A DNA stretch of 45,541 bases. Origin: an uncultured Geobacteraceae bacterium. Its GTDB lineage: Bacteria > Desulfobacterota > Desulfuromonadia > Geobacterales > Pseudopelobacteraceae. The DNA is taken from assembly GCA_903862245.1 (NCBI GenBank), contig CAIOXL010000097.1, positions 1 to 45,541 on the forward strand, written 5' to 3'. Position numbers and translations under genes: made by a program. The notes under the pieces were generated by a model. It was given only the letters and a program-made list of their open reading frames with translations. It was not told the DNA's origin and did no database searches. Every line of letters starts with the position of its first letter. Positions within the stretch are counted from its first letter, which is position 1. This document shows positions 1 to 7,981 of this stretch, one piece after another.

Positions 1-1029
1 GACAGCTGCACCATACACTGATTCCACTGTCCGTCCGAACTCCCGTTCAAAACAGGTCCGGCTGACCCCTGCCGCCAGACGCAGTCCCAGATACATATAT
101 TCTGCCATGGCGTCATCCTCCGTCAGCCGCAGTTTGTCACACCGCGTCAGAACGCCGGATACCACCATGCGCCGGTACTCCTCAAGGGTGTCGGGATTGC
201 TGAAACGCACGCCATGCCGATCCCGAATAAACGAGTGCGCCGCAACCCCCAGCCCCAGGTAGCCGTCGCGCTGCCAATAGCCGCAGTTATGGCGGGAGTG
301 CTTGCCGGTCCGGGCATAGTTGGCAATTTCGTAATGATCAAAACCGGCCCCGGTCAGCAACTCGTCCGCCAGCTCAAACATATCCGCTCCACGGTCCTCA
401 TCTGCCAGAAGCGGGCTGTCGGGAGGGTAGCTGCGGGCAAAGTGGGTCCCCTCTTCAATGGTCAGGCCGTAGATGGAGATGTGTTCGGGGGACAGGCTGA
501 CCGCCTGGAGCAGTTCGGCACGCCACTGGTCAAGGCTCTGTCCCGGCAGGGCGTGAATCAGGTCGATGCTGATAGTGTCAAATCCGGCTGAGCGGGCATT
601 TAGAAACGCCTGCCGGGCCTCCTCCGTCGAATGCACCCGCCCCAGTTGTGCCAGATACCGATCATCAAACGATTGAATCCCCAGGGAAATCCGGTTGATC
701 CCGGCGGCGCGAAACGTCCTTAGGGTCTCCTTGGTTACTGTCCCCGGATTTGCTTCAAGGGTTATCTCCGCATCGGCCTGAATACCGACCTGGGCGGCAA
801 TACCCTCGAGCAGTCTGGCAATTTGCTCCGGCTGCAGCAGCGACGGGGTGCCGCCGCCGAAATAGATCGACGCGAGCGGCCCGCCGGCCGGCGGGTAAAG
901 CTGCAGCTCCTGCAGGAGGAGCTCCGGGTACTCCGCAAGCTCGCCCATCATCGGACTGGCGGAGACGAAAGCACAGTAATGGCATTTTTGTACACAGAAC
1001 GGCACATGAATGTAGAGACGATTGAACAT
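1..1029 (-). CDS. hemW: Radical SAM coproporphyrinogen III oxidase-like protein HemW (3' part missing)
   Basis: The minus-strand frame is open from an ATG at 1029-1027 to the window edge (343 codons), so the C-terminus lies outside. The N-terminus carries the radical-SAM cluster as C12-x3-C16-x2-C19 followed by Ala-Phe. HemW proteins have Phe at the position where true HemN oxidases have a fourth Cys, so HemW is favoured. An IYFGGGTPS motif follows near residue 55, then an EANPGT stretch. HemW family members bind heme and S-adenosylmethionine and are thought to act as heme chaperones rather than as oxygen-independent coproporphyrinogen oxidases. A GGAG-type ribosome site (ggagcag) precedes the ATG. 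The gene is divergent from the RCC1-repeat gene. Family placement is secure; HemW versus HemN is the only open point. Confidence 0.9.
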   Translation of the reverse strand, partial: MFNRLYIHVPFCVQKCHYCAFVSASPMMGELAEYPELLLQELQLYPPAGGPLASIYFGGGTPSLLQPEQIARLLEGIAAQVGIQADAEITLEANPGTVTKETLRTFRAAGINRISLGIQSFDDRYLAQLGRVHSTEEARQAFLNARSAGFDTISIDLIHALPGQSLDQWRAELLQAVSLSPEHISIYGLTIEEGTHFARSYPPDSPLLADEDRGADMFELADELLTGAGFDHYEIANYARTGKHSRHNCGYWQRDGYLGLGVAAHSFIRDRHGVRFSNPDTLEEYRRMVVSGVLTRCDKLRLTEDDAMAEYMYLGLRLAAGVSRTCFEREFGRTVESVYGAAV

Positions 1030-1199
1030 AACTGCTCCGGCTGTATTGAGATGTCAGTGTGCCACGAAGTGATATGACGGCTTCAGGGTAGCATATGTGA
1101 TCATAAAAACCTACTGGTGCGCTGTGCTTCCCGATGGCCCTCTCATCCGGCCTGTTGGCCATCGCACATTTCCGACGGGGGCGTGTAAAATGTGAATAT

Positions 1200-1229
1200 T
1201 TGTGAGAAATTGTGAATGGCGCGTATATT
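1200..1229 (+). promoter_or_regulatory. Possible sigma70-type promoter for the RCC1-repeat gene
   Basis: TTGTGA (1200-1205), an 18-base spacer and TATATT (1224-1229) lie about 70 bases before the chosen start at 1298. The match is moderate, and no other clear promoter is visible in the 1030-1297 divergent spacer. This is inference from hexamers only. Confidence 0.35.
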
Positions 1230-1297
1230 TTTTATTCCATATGATGAACTCATCAAACTGTATCAGATCAAGATATTTTCAGCATGAAGGAGTTTCT

Positions 1298-2503
1298 ATG
1301 AAAAAGGTTTCTTTCAAAAGCGGTATCATCGGTTGCAGCTGTCTGTTGGTTATCAACGTACTCCTGTCGTTCGGCTTTGCCCTGTCGGCCACTGCCGCCG
1401 TAACGCCACAGGTAGCGGCGGGTGATTATCACACCATTGAGCTGAAAAGCGACGGCACGGTGGTTGCCTGGGGAGATAATGGTTACGGCCAACTGGGTGA
1501 CGGCAGCACCACCAGACGATTGGCTCCCACCCCGGTGCCGGGGTTGAACGGGGTAACGGCTATTGCGGTCGGTTGGCATCACACCGTAGCGCTGATGAGC
1601 GACGGCACGGTGGTCGCCTGGGGAAATAACGGTTACGGCCAGCTTGGTGATAACAGCACCACCTCCAGCTTAACCCCCACCCCGGTGCCGGGGCTGAGCG
1701 GAGTAACAGCCATTGCAGCGGGTGGCAGACACACCGTAGCACTGAAGAGCGACGGCACGGCGGTTGCCTGGGGATATAACGGTTACGGCCAATTGGGTGA
1801 CGGCGGCTCAACAAGCCGGCGGACTCCCGCTCCGGTGCCGGAGCTGAGCGGGGTAGCGGCTATTGCGGGGGGTGGTGACCACACCGTAGCGCTGAAGAAC
1901 GACGGTACAGTGATTGCCTGGGGAAACAACGATTACGGCCAGCTTGGTGACGGCAGCGCCTTCAGGCGGCGGGTTCCCACCAGGGTGCCGGGACTGAGCG
2001 GAGTAACAGCCATTGCAGCGGGTGGGTACCACACCGTGGCGCTGAAGAGCGACGGCACGCTGGTTGCCTGGGGAGATAACGGTGAAGGCCAGATCGGCGA
2101 CGGCAATACCACTACCTTCAGCAGGCTCACACCAACCCCGGTGGCGGGGAAACTGCGGGGAGTAACGGCTATCGCGGCGGGTGGGGCTCACACCGTAGCA
2201 CTGAAGAGTGACGGCTCGGTGGTGGCCTGGGGACGTAACGGTGTCGGCCAGCTTGGTGACGGCAGCACCACAAACCGGCGTGATCCTATTTCGGTACCGG
2301 GCCTGAGCGGGGTGACGGCCATTGCAGCGGGTGGGTACCATACCGCAGCGCTGAAAAATGACGGCACGACGGTTGCCTGGGGAGATTACTCTTACGGCCT
2401 GCGGAATGACGGCAGCAGCATCAGGTGTCTGGCCCCAGCCCCGGTTGTCGTTGCAGAAAAGCCGGTTAATGCATCCTCTTCACTGTCTGCTCGCTTACAG
2501 TAG
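1298..2503 (+). CDS. Secreted RCC1-repeat (seven-blade propeller-like) protein
   Basis: This 401-residue protein starts at ATG 1298, which has a GAAGGA ribosome site six bases upstream and opens directly into a signal peptide (MKK, hydrophobic core, Ala-x-Ala end near residue 35). The upstream in-frame start at 1202 lacks such a site. After the signal come seven tandem repeats of about 50 residues with the pattern [19 protein letters not shown], then [16 protein letters not shown] and PTPVPGLSG. That is the RCC1/BLIP-II-type beta-propeller repeat, and seven copies fit one closed propeller. Repeat 7 has lost the GQLGDG core (it reads YGLRNDGSS), and the protein ends soon after. Bacterial RCC1 proteins usually act through protein-protein contacts at the surface or in the periplasm; the partner cannot be told from sequence. 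It is single-gene and convergent with lptD. Confidence 0.85.
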   Translation: MKKVSFKSGIIGCSCLLVINVLLSFGFALSATAAVTPQVAAGDYHTIELKSDGTVVAWGDNGYGQLGDGSTTRRLAPTPVPGLNGVTAIAVGWHHTVALMSDGTVVAWGNNGYGQLGDNSTTSSLTPTPVPGLSGVTAIAAGGRHTVALKSDGTAVAWGYNGYGQLGDGGSTSRRTPAPVPELSGVAAIAGGGDHTVALKNDGTVIAWGNNDYGQLGDGSAFRRRVPTRVPGLSGVTAIAAGGYHTVALKSDGTLVAWGDNGEGQIGDGNTTTFSRLTPTPVAGKLRGVTAIAAGGAHTVALKSDGSVVAWGRNGVGQLGDGSTTNRRDPISVPGLSGVTAIAAGGYHTAALKNDGTTVAWGDYSYGLRNDGSSIRCLAPAPVVVAEKPVNASSSLSARLQ

Positions 2504-2556
2504 GAAGTTATATTCATTGTACACTGCCGCTCATCCGTGTGATTGAGCTCTGTCGG

Positions 2557-2590
2557 AAATCCCCCCCAGCCCCCCTTTCGTAAAGGGGGG
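2557..2590. repeat. C-rich/G-rich palindromic repeat unit
   Basis: A run of the form aaatccccccc-ag-cccccc is followed by tttcgtaaa and gggggg; the arms 2570-2578 and 2582-2590 pair perfectly around a 3-base loop. The same pattern (aaat, C-run, tttcgtaa, G-run) recurs at 42391-42485, so this is one copy of a dispersed family. Its place between convergent genes suggests it may also help end transcription. Confidence 0.6.
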
Positions 2591-2610
2591 TGCATATTAA
2601 AACTAAGGGC

Positions 2611-2666
2611 AAAAAAAATCCCCCTGAAACCTCCGCTAGTAAAGAGGCTTCAGGGGGATTTTTCTT
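2611..2666. terminator. Bidirectional intrinsic terminator between the RCC1 gene and lptD
   Basis: Arms 2617-2633 and 2644-2660 (17 bases, one mismatch) form a GC-rich stem around a 10-base loop. The hairpin is preceded by eight A and followed by TTTTTCTTTT, so a U-tract exists in both directions. It sits where the plus-strand RCC1 gene and the minus-strand lptD converge and can serve both. Confidence 0.85.
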
Positions 2667-2701
2667 TTGGATTTCGGCTGGGGAACACACCATCCAACCT
2701 G

Positions 2702-4753
2702 CTATTTGCTGCCCAGTCCGGCGAGGTTGAAATTTACCGTGTAGGACTGATTTCCGGGGCGCTGGTGAACGGCGAGGTTTACGCTCCAGCATTGGTGGCG
2801 GTATTCGGCGGCATACACCGATTCGAGAAAGGTGCTGTTGTCGAACGAATAGCGGGCGGTGTAGGAAAGGGAGAGCGGTTTAACCAGTTTGGTCGAGAAA
2901 CGCCCTTCCAGATATTCCACTTCGTTGCGGGCCATCTGGTAACCGGCGCCGATGGAGTTCCCCTGCCGGTCATCGGCTTCTATCCCCGCCACGGCTGTGG
3001 ACAGGTGGTGCTCGTAGGGGCTGTAGCGCGCATCAAAAGTCACCTTCATCTGCCTGGTCAGCCAGGTGTCCGACTCCAGTATCAGGTCGCTCCAGGGACG
3101 CTGACTGTCCACCAGGGTCAACAGGTCCCGCCGCCCCCCCTCGATGGCATAATCCGCACTCAGTTTGATTCGGGAAATATCACGGTATTCCGTTGTCTCT
3201 CCCGAGACAAATTTGCCGTTCATCAGACTGGTGACAGACAGGGACACCAAGTTGCGCCCGATGATGCGGTCTGTGTAGTCGTAGGACGGCAGCCGCCCCT
3301 GGTCCCGGTCCGGTACGAAACCGTAACGCAGTTCCGGTATGATCTCATGCCTGATTTTTTTGACCGTCAGTGCTGGCATGTCGTAGATGCGGGTCAGCGA
3401 GGTCGTCAGCCGTGCGCCCGCTTCCGGCAGGAGGTCACCGTCACTGGCATGGGTGACGCTGCTGTCCCGCCTGTCCGTGGCGTACCCCCTGAGATGAGCT
3501 CCCGCGTATAGTGTGGTCTGCACATACTTGTTCCGGAACGGAAGCAGGGTGACCCGGGGGAAGAGGTAGAGCCGCTGACCGCTGGGAGCGGCATCGCGGT
3601 AAAGGTTGTCAACGGTGCTGTCCAGATCAACATAGAGCGGGACGGAGAGGATGGAGTGCCGCACTGCTGCTGCACCGAGTGACGGGAGCGTCTGAACCGT
3701 GGCGCGGTTATCAGTCGCATACAGATCTTCGGTCCGCCGCAGATAGGCGTTCACCGCATAGGTATCCCCTGTTTTCAGGGCGTTGACGGTTATGTCGCCG
3801 GATTGGCGGTTGTAATCGCCAGCCTTTTCGCCGAAATCTTTGAAAAAGCTCCGGTCACCGGTGGCGGTGACGGACATGCGCAGGTTTGCGTCCGGTGCAA
3901 AAATTTCCTTGTGCTCTTGGGACAGCTGCCAGCGCCACCGGTTCTCCACCTGATCGTAGATGGAGTAGGCCCCGATGTGTCCTTCGCTGGTGCGGTTGCG
4001 GATGTAGCGGTAGTCGATGCCGGTTCCGACGCCGCGCCGTGTCATGATGTCCAGATCCAGCTGGAGATCCTGGCTGGGGGAGATCACCCAGTAGACCGGA
4101 ATATCCAGCTGTGCTCCCTTGTCGTTCGAGTAGCCGACGCGGGGGAAAAGGAGCCCGGAGCGTTTTTCCATCACCATGGGGAACGCGATCCAGGGGAGAT
4201 AGAGCACCGGAGTGTTGTTGATGTAGAAAATGACATGACGCCCGGTGGCATAGCCGAGCAGGTTGACTTTGAGCTCTTCTACCCCGAATTTCCAGCTCGG
4301 GTCCGGCATGGTGCAGGTTGTCAGCTCCGTGGTTGTGGCGCTGAATTCGGTTTCGCTGACCCTGACCAGCTTATGGGCGGAGACGGTCATGCCGGACTCC
4401 GGCATCGTAAGCTGTGTCGTGTCCATTTCCGCCCTGCCGGTATCCATGTCCAGGGCAAGGGTCTCGCCTTTCAGGACGCTCCCCTCTTTTGTCAGAGTCA
4501 CTGACCCGGTAGCGTGGAGCATGTGGGCAGCGGTGGCGTACCTGACGCGGTCGGCTGTCAGGGTCAGCCCCTGCCAGAGAACGACCACATTTCCTTCTGC
4601 GGAATAGACGCCGTCGGAGTTGTTCTGGTTCATGCGGTCGGCATTGATATGGATGTTGTCATCGGCAACGGCGGCCATGGTGGCGGCTCCTGCACCGGAC
4701 GGCAGGCAGCAGCAGAGGAGGCAGCATATGAGGAGATAGTGGAAGCGTATCAT
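2702..4753 (-). CDS. lptD: LPS-assembly outer-membrane protein LptD (OstA/Imp)
   Basis: This 683-residue protein inserts lipopolysaccharide into the outer leaflet of the outer membrane together with the lipoprotein LptE. Residues 1-23 are a signal peptide (unusually Cys-rich in its core). Residues 30-140 form the LptA/OstA-like periplasmic domain (INADRM, YSAEGNVVV, LTADRVRY). The rest is the long beta-barrel domain with many alternating aromatic strands. Two Cys remain in the mature protein, C147 (TTCTMPDPSW) and C655 (HQCWSV). They match positions where LptD links its N-domain to the barrel by disulfides, here probably a single bond. The start lies 9 bases after the folC stop, so the two are probably co-transcribed. 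No lptE is seen in the window. Length and domain order are normal for the family. Confidence 0.93.
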   Translation of the reverse strand: MIRFHYLLICCLLCCCLPSGAGAATMAAVADDNIHINADRMNQNNSDGVYSAEGNVVVLWQGLTLTADRVRYATAAHMLHATGSVTLTKEGSVLKGETLALDMDTGRAEMDTTQLTMPESGMTVSAHKLVRVSETEFSATTTELTTCTMPDPSWKFGVEELKVNLLGYATGRHVIFYINNTPVLYLPWIAFPMVMEKRSGLLFPRVGYSNDKGAQLDIPVYWVISPSQDLQLDLDIMTRRGVGTGIDYRYIRNRTSEGHIGAYSIYDQVENRWRWQLSQEHKEIFAPDANLRMSVTATGDRSFFKDFGEKAGDYNRQSGDITVNALKTGDTYAVNAYLRRTEDLYATDNRATVQTLPSLGAAAVRHSILSVPLYVDLDSTVDNLYRDAAPSGQRLYLFPRVTLLPFRNKYVQTTLYAGAHLRGYATDRRDSSVTHASDGDLLPEAGARLTTSLTRIYDMPALTVKKIRHEIIPELRYGFVPDRDQGRLPSYDYTDRIIGRNLVSLSVTSLMNGKFVSGETTEYRDISRIKLSADYAIEGGRRDLLTLVDSQRPWSDLILESDTWLTRQMKVTFDARYSPYEHHLSTAVAGIEADDRQGNSIGAGYQMARNEVEYLEGRFSTKLVKPLSLSYTARYSFDNSTFLESVYAAEYRHQCWSVNLAVHQRPGNQSYTVNFNLAGLGSK

Positions 4754-4762
4754 CGTAAAGGG

Positions 4763-6040
4763 TCAGCCCCTGATTCCGGTATAATTGGTCTGTTCAAGCC
4801 AGGCCTTGACTTCACCAACAACAAAGAGCGAGCCGCAGACCAGGATAAGGTCGTCTTCGGCCGCATGGCTGCGGGCCCGGGAGATCCCTTCCGCTACGGA
4901 GCCGCAGGGGTGTGATGCAACCCCCTGTGTCTGGAAAAAATGAGAGAGGTCTTCAGCGTTCATGGCCCGTTCAACAGCGGGAGTAACGGTGTAAATGGCG
5001 TCAGCCAACGGTACCAGCGGGGCATATATCAGGTCAATGTCCTTGTCGTCGCAGACGCCGGTCACCAGCAGCAGCCGTGCATAGGAATATTCCTGCAGCG
5101 CTTCCGCCAATGCGGCTGCGCCGGCGGGATTATGCGCTCCGTCCAGCAGCAGCGGCGGGGAGCCGGGCACCAGTTCCATTCGCCCCGGCCAGTATGCACC
5201 GGCGATGCCCTCTCTGAACGCTGCGGGGGGGATGGCCAGGCCGTCGGCGGCAAGCAGTTCAGCCGCTGCAAGAGCGATAGCCGCGTTGCCCGATTGATAC
5301 TGCCCGGTTATGCCGGGGCGCAGGCCGGTCAGGGTCCGGTGCAGGCCCCGGTAATCGAGGCCGCCGTCCCGGTTCCAGGCGACAGAAAAATCGGTGCCCG
5401 ATGTCCTCAGGGGGCATTGTCCGGCACGGCATGCAGCTTCTATGGCCCGGCGCGCCGCATCGGACTGTCCGGCGCTGATGACCGGCGTGCCCGGTTTGAT
5501 AATTCCGGCCTTTTCTTCGGCAATCGCTTCGACCGTTGCACCGAGATACCCGGTGTGGTCGAGGGCAATCGGGGTGATAATGGTCAGCTCGCCGTCAAAA
5601 GCGGCCGTCGCATCGGAGCGCCCCCCCATTCCGGCCTCCATGACAGCGAAAGCGACCCGCTCGGCGCTGAACACGTAGGCTGCCAGAGCGGTTGTTATCT
5701 CAAAAAAGGTCGCTTCTTCCGGAGCTTCCTGCAGTACGGTTTCCAGGCAGTCCGCCAGTTTTTCGGCGGGGAATTCCGCACCGTTTATTCTGAAACGTTC
5801 GGTGAAGCGCACCAGATGGGGGGAGCTGAACTGGGCGACCGAGTGTCCTGCGGAGAGGAGGATGGAGGAAAGAAAGGCCGATGAGGAACCTTTACCGTTT
5901 GTGCCGACGACATGGATGGTGCGGAACTGTTTTTCGGGGGTACCCAGACGTCTGAGCAGCTCGCCGACCCGGTCGACGCCTGGCCGTATGCCAAAGCGTC
6001 GACGGGCGTAAAGCTTTTCCAGCACATCTTCCAGAGGCAT
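4763..6040 (-). CDS. folC: Bifunctional folylpolyglutamate synthase/dihydrofolate synthase
   Basis: This 425-residue Mur-ligase-family enzyme adds L-glutamate to dihydropteroate and then to reduced folates, using ATP in the cytoplasm. The P-loop GTNGKGS lies at residues 46-52 and is followed by Ser-Ser, as in FolC. The second conserved block, with the ligase-type DGAHNPAG, is in the C-terminal domain. The N-terminal PLEDVLEKLYARRRFG is typical of the FolC start. The ATG at 6040 is one base after the accD stop (TGA-C-ATG), so translation is probably coupled. The order accD-folC is a common bacterial arrangement. Confidence 0.95.
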   Translation of the reverse strand: MPLEDVLEKLYARRRFGIRPGVDRVGELLRRLGTPEKQFRTIHVVGTNGKGSSSAFLSSILLSAGHSVAQFSSPHLVRFTERFRINGAEFPAEKLADCLETVLQEAPEEATFFEITTALAAYVFSAERVAFAVMEAGMGGRSDATAAFDGELTIITPIALDHTGYLGATVEAIAEEKAGIIKPGTPVISAGQSDAARRAIEAACRAGQCPLRTSGTDFSVAWNRDGGLDYRGLHRTLTGLRPGITGQYQSGNAAIALAAAELLAADGLAIPPAAFREGIAGAYWPGRMELVPGSPPLLLDGAHNPAGAAALAEALQEYSYARLLLVTGVCDDKDIDLIYAPLVPLADAIYTVTPAVERAMNAEDLSHFFQTQGVASHPCGSVAEGISRARSHAAEDDLILVCGSLFVVGEVKAWLEQTNYTGIRG

Positions 6041-6041
6041 G

Positions 6042-6896
6042 TCAGGCGGCGGGACGGTGCAGCATCTTCAGTATTGAAGCGAGTGTGGCGCGCATTTCAG
6101 TACGGGGCACGATCGCATCGATCATGCCATGATCCAGCAGGTATTCCGCCCGCTGAAATCCTTCCGGAAGTTTCTGGCGGATTGTCTGCTCGATGACGCG
6201 CGGGCCGGCAAAGCCGATCAGTGCCTTCGGTTCGGCAATGTTGACATCGCCCAGCATGGCAAAGCTGGCGGTAACGCCCCCGGTTGTCGGATCGGTGAGG
6301 AGCGACACAAACGGGATTCCCGCTCTTTTCAGTTTTGCCAGGGCGGCAGATGTTTTGGCCATCTGCATCAGGGAGAGAATACTTTCCTGCATACGGGCTC
6401 CGCCGGAAGCGGAGATGATGATCACCGGCTGGCACTTCTCCAGGCCGCGCTCGATGGAGCGGGTGATTTTTTCACCGACGACGCTCCCCATACTCCCCCC
6501 CATGAAGGAGAAATCAAAGCAGGAAACCTGCACCGGGAGCTCTTCGATAGCCCCTTCGACACAGATTACCGCATCTTTTGAGCCCCCCTTGGCGAGTGCC
6601 GTGTCGATGCGTTCCTGATAGCTTTTGGCATCCTTGAACTGGAGAAAATCCACCGAGGTCACATCGGCGTCGAATTCCTGCCAGACTCCGCCGTCCAGCA
6701 GTGCTTCAAGGCGCTTGCGTGCAGAAATACGATAGTGGTAGCCGCATTTGGGGCAGACCTGCAGGTTGGCTTCGATATCCTTGCTTAATAACGTTTCCGA
6801 GCAGCCGGGACATTTGATCCACATACCGTCAGGAAACGTAACTTTATTGCCGCCCGACTTTTCTATGCCGACTCTTTCCTTGGTAAACCAGCTCAT
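6042..6896 (-). CDS. accD: Acetyl-CoA carboxylase carboxyltransferase beta subunit
   Basis: This 284-residue subunit joins AccA to form the carboxyltransferase that makes malonyl-CoA for fatty-acid synthesis. An N-terminal zinc ribbon is visible as C29-x2-C32 and C48-x2-C51. It is followed by the crotonase-like carboxyltransferase fold with conserved SFMGGSMGSVVGEK and the GGARMQES loop. The Met at 6896 gives MSWFTKE, the usual AccD opening. accD directly precedes folC with one base between. Upstream, a 171-bp palindromic element separates it from trpA, and a possible promoter lies between that element and the gene. No accA is in the window. Confidence 0.96.
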   Translation of the reverse strand: MSWFTKERVGIEKSGGNKVTFPDGMWIKCPGCSETLLSKDIEANLQVCPKCGYHYRISARKRLEALLDGGVWQEFDADVTSVDFLQFKDAKSYQERIDTALAKGGSKDAVICVEGAIEELPVQVSCFDFSFMGGSMGSVVGEKITRSIERGLEKCQPVIIISASGGARMQESILSLMQMAKTSAALAKLKRAGIPFVSLLTDPTTGGVTASFAMLGDVNIAEPKALIGFAGPRVIEQTIRQKLPEGFQRAEYLLDHGMIDAIVPRTEMRATLASILKMLHRPAA

Positions 6897-6950
6897 GGGT
6901 AACCTCGCGTCTTTCGTAATCCTAAAATAGTTAAGTGCAAATAAAAACGC

Positions 6951-6979
6951 TAGGTAGCAGAATCAGATTCCGCTGTCAA
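6951..6979 (-). promoter_or_regulatory. Possible promoter for accD-folC-lptD
   Basis: On the minus strand TTGACA (6979-6974), a 17-base spacer and TACCTA (6956-6951) end 54 bases before the accD start. The -35 hexamer is perfect and the -10 is weak. It lies just after the inserted palindromic element, so accD could be transcribed even if the element interrupts read-through from trpA. Confidence 0.4.
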
Positions 6980-7172
6980 GCATCCAGCTAGTTTCCGTCC
7001 GGAAAGGGTGCTTTTTCCCCCTCGCGGCGTCAATCTGCGGTCTTACGTGTGCGGCGTACCGATGTACGCCTCCGTGTAAGCCCTTGATTTCCTTGCCAGG
7101 AGAAAAAATCCCCGCTTTCCGCTCCGGAAACCAGCAGTTGCTCATCCGGAGTTTCCGGATGGCATCCAGCTA
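6980..7172. repeat. 171-bp long-palindrome element, copy 1, with 11-bp flanking direct repeats
   Basis: The core at 6991-7161 is nearly identical, in inverted orientation, to 44171-44340. It is itself a long imperfect hairpin: the centre gcgtac-cgat-gtacgc pairs, the outer arms both carry gtttccg and cggaaag, and one end holds the small palindrome catccgg-aaact-ccggatg. The core is bracketed by the direct repeat gcatccagcta at 6980-6990 and 7162-7172, which looks like a target-site duplication. The right copy includes the trpA stop codon (7172-7170). No transposase is encoded, so it looks like a MITE-type or REP-type element inserted between trpA and accD. Confidence 0.8.
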
Positions 7173-7973
7173 TCTGAGGGCATCTTTCAGCTGTGTGACA
7201 TAGCGGCGCAACTGCTGCTGCAGCTCTTCTCCGTTATACTGTTCGAACAGTTTGACGATGGCGCTGCCGACGACGACGCCATCCGCCAGAGCCCCTACCT
7301 GGGCGGCCTGGGAGGGGGTGGAAATGCCGAAGCCGGCCATTACCGGGAGCGAAACCGCCTGTTTCACCCGGGCCAGCTCCTCTGCCAGCGTGGCTGAAAC
7401 GGAGGTTCGGGCACCGGTTACTCCGGTAACGGTAACATAATAGACAAAACCGCTGCCAAGCCGGTTTACGGTTGCCATGCGCGCAGCATCCGAGGTCGGC
7501 GTCAGCAGAAAAATCACGTCCAGACCGTAGCGCCTGGCCGGGATGGTCAGCTCACGGGATTCCTCCGGCGGCATGTCCACCAGCAGAACTCCGTCCACTC
7601 CGGCTTCGACCGCGTCCCGGCAGAAGTTTTCGTATCCGTAGGCATGGACCGGATTAAGATACCCCATCAGGATAATCGGAATCCGGGAGCTGACGCGCAC
7701 TCGTTTCACCACCTCCAGAATACCGTGGAGCGTTGTTCCGGAAGCAAGGGCCCGTTCCGAGGAAAGCTGAATCGTCGGCCCGTCTGCCATGGGGTCAGAA
7801 AAGGGGACGCCAAGCTCGATAACGTCTGCTCCGGCAGCCTCCAACAGATGGATGGCCTCCTCGGTCGCGGTCAGGTCCGGGTCACCGGCGGTGATGAACG
7901 TTACCAGTGCTGTGGCCTGTTCTTTTTGCAGCGTAGTAAAGCGTGTCGCAAGTCTGCTCATGGTTGTTGTCAC
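7170..7973 (-). CDS. trpA: Tryptophan synthase alpha subunit
   Basis: This 267-residue TIM-barrel enzyme cleaves indole-3-glycerol phosphate to indole and glyceraldehyde 3-phosphate and passes indole through a tunnel to TrpB. The block [18 protein letters not shown] contains the two catalytic acids (E53 and D64, corresponding to E49 and D60 in E. coli). The phosphate-binding GFGIS and the VVGSAIV segment follow near the C-terminus. The start lies 8 bases after the stop of the chemoreceptor gene. trpB and trpF are over 15 kb away on the other strand, so the subunit genes are not co-transcribed here. The stop codon lies within the direct repeat that flanks the adjacent palindromic element. Confidence 0.96.
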   Translation of the reverse strand: MTTTMSRLATRFTTLQKEQATALVTFITAGDPDLTATEEAIHLLEAAGADVIELGVPFSDPMADGPTIQLSSERALASGTTLHGILEVVKRVRVSSRIPIILMGYLNPVHAYGYENFCRDAVEAGVDGVLLVDMPPEESRELTIPARRYGLDVIFLLTPTSDAARMATVNRLGSGFVYYVTVTGVTGARTSVSATLAEELARVKQAVSLPVMAGFGISTPSQAAQVGALADGVVVGSAIVKLFEQYNGEELQQQLRRYVTQLKDALR

Positions 7974-7981
7974 TCCGCCGG

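Noticed and set aside
755-1162. Plus- and minus-strand frames of 84-135 codons at the hemW start
   Set aside because: They overlap the true hemW frame, which has the radical-SAM Cys motif and a good start.
1400-2450. Regular repeats that could suggest a CRISPR array
   Set aside because: The 150-bp period is in frame and encodes RCC1 propeller units; there are no unique spacers.
2543-3511. 322-codon plus-strand frame over the lptD 3' end
   Set aside because: It begins in a repeat/terminator and runs antisense to LptD. No recognisable protein content.
6963-7145. Short frame within palindromic element copy 1 (a similar frame lies in copy 2 at 44187)
   Set aside because: The frame is conserved between the copies only because the repeat DNA is. 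It lacks its own ribosome site and differs at its end.
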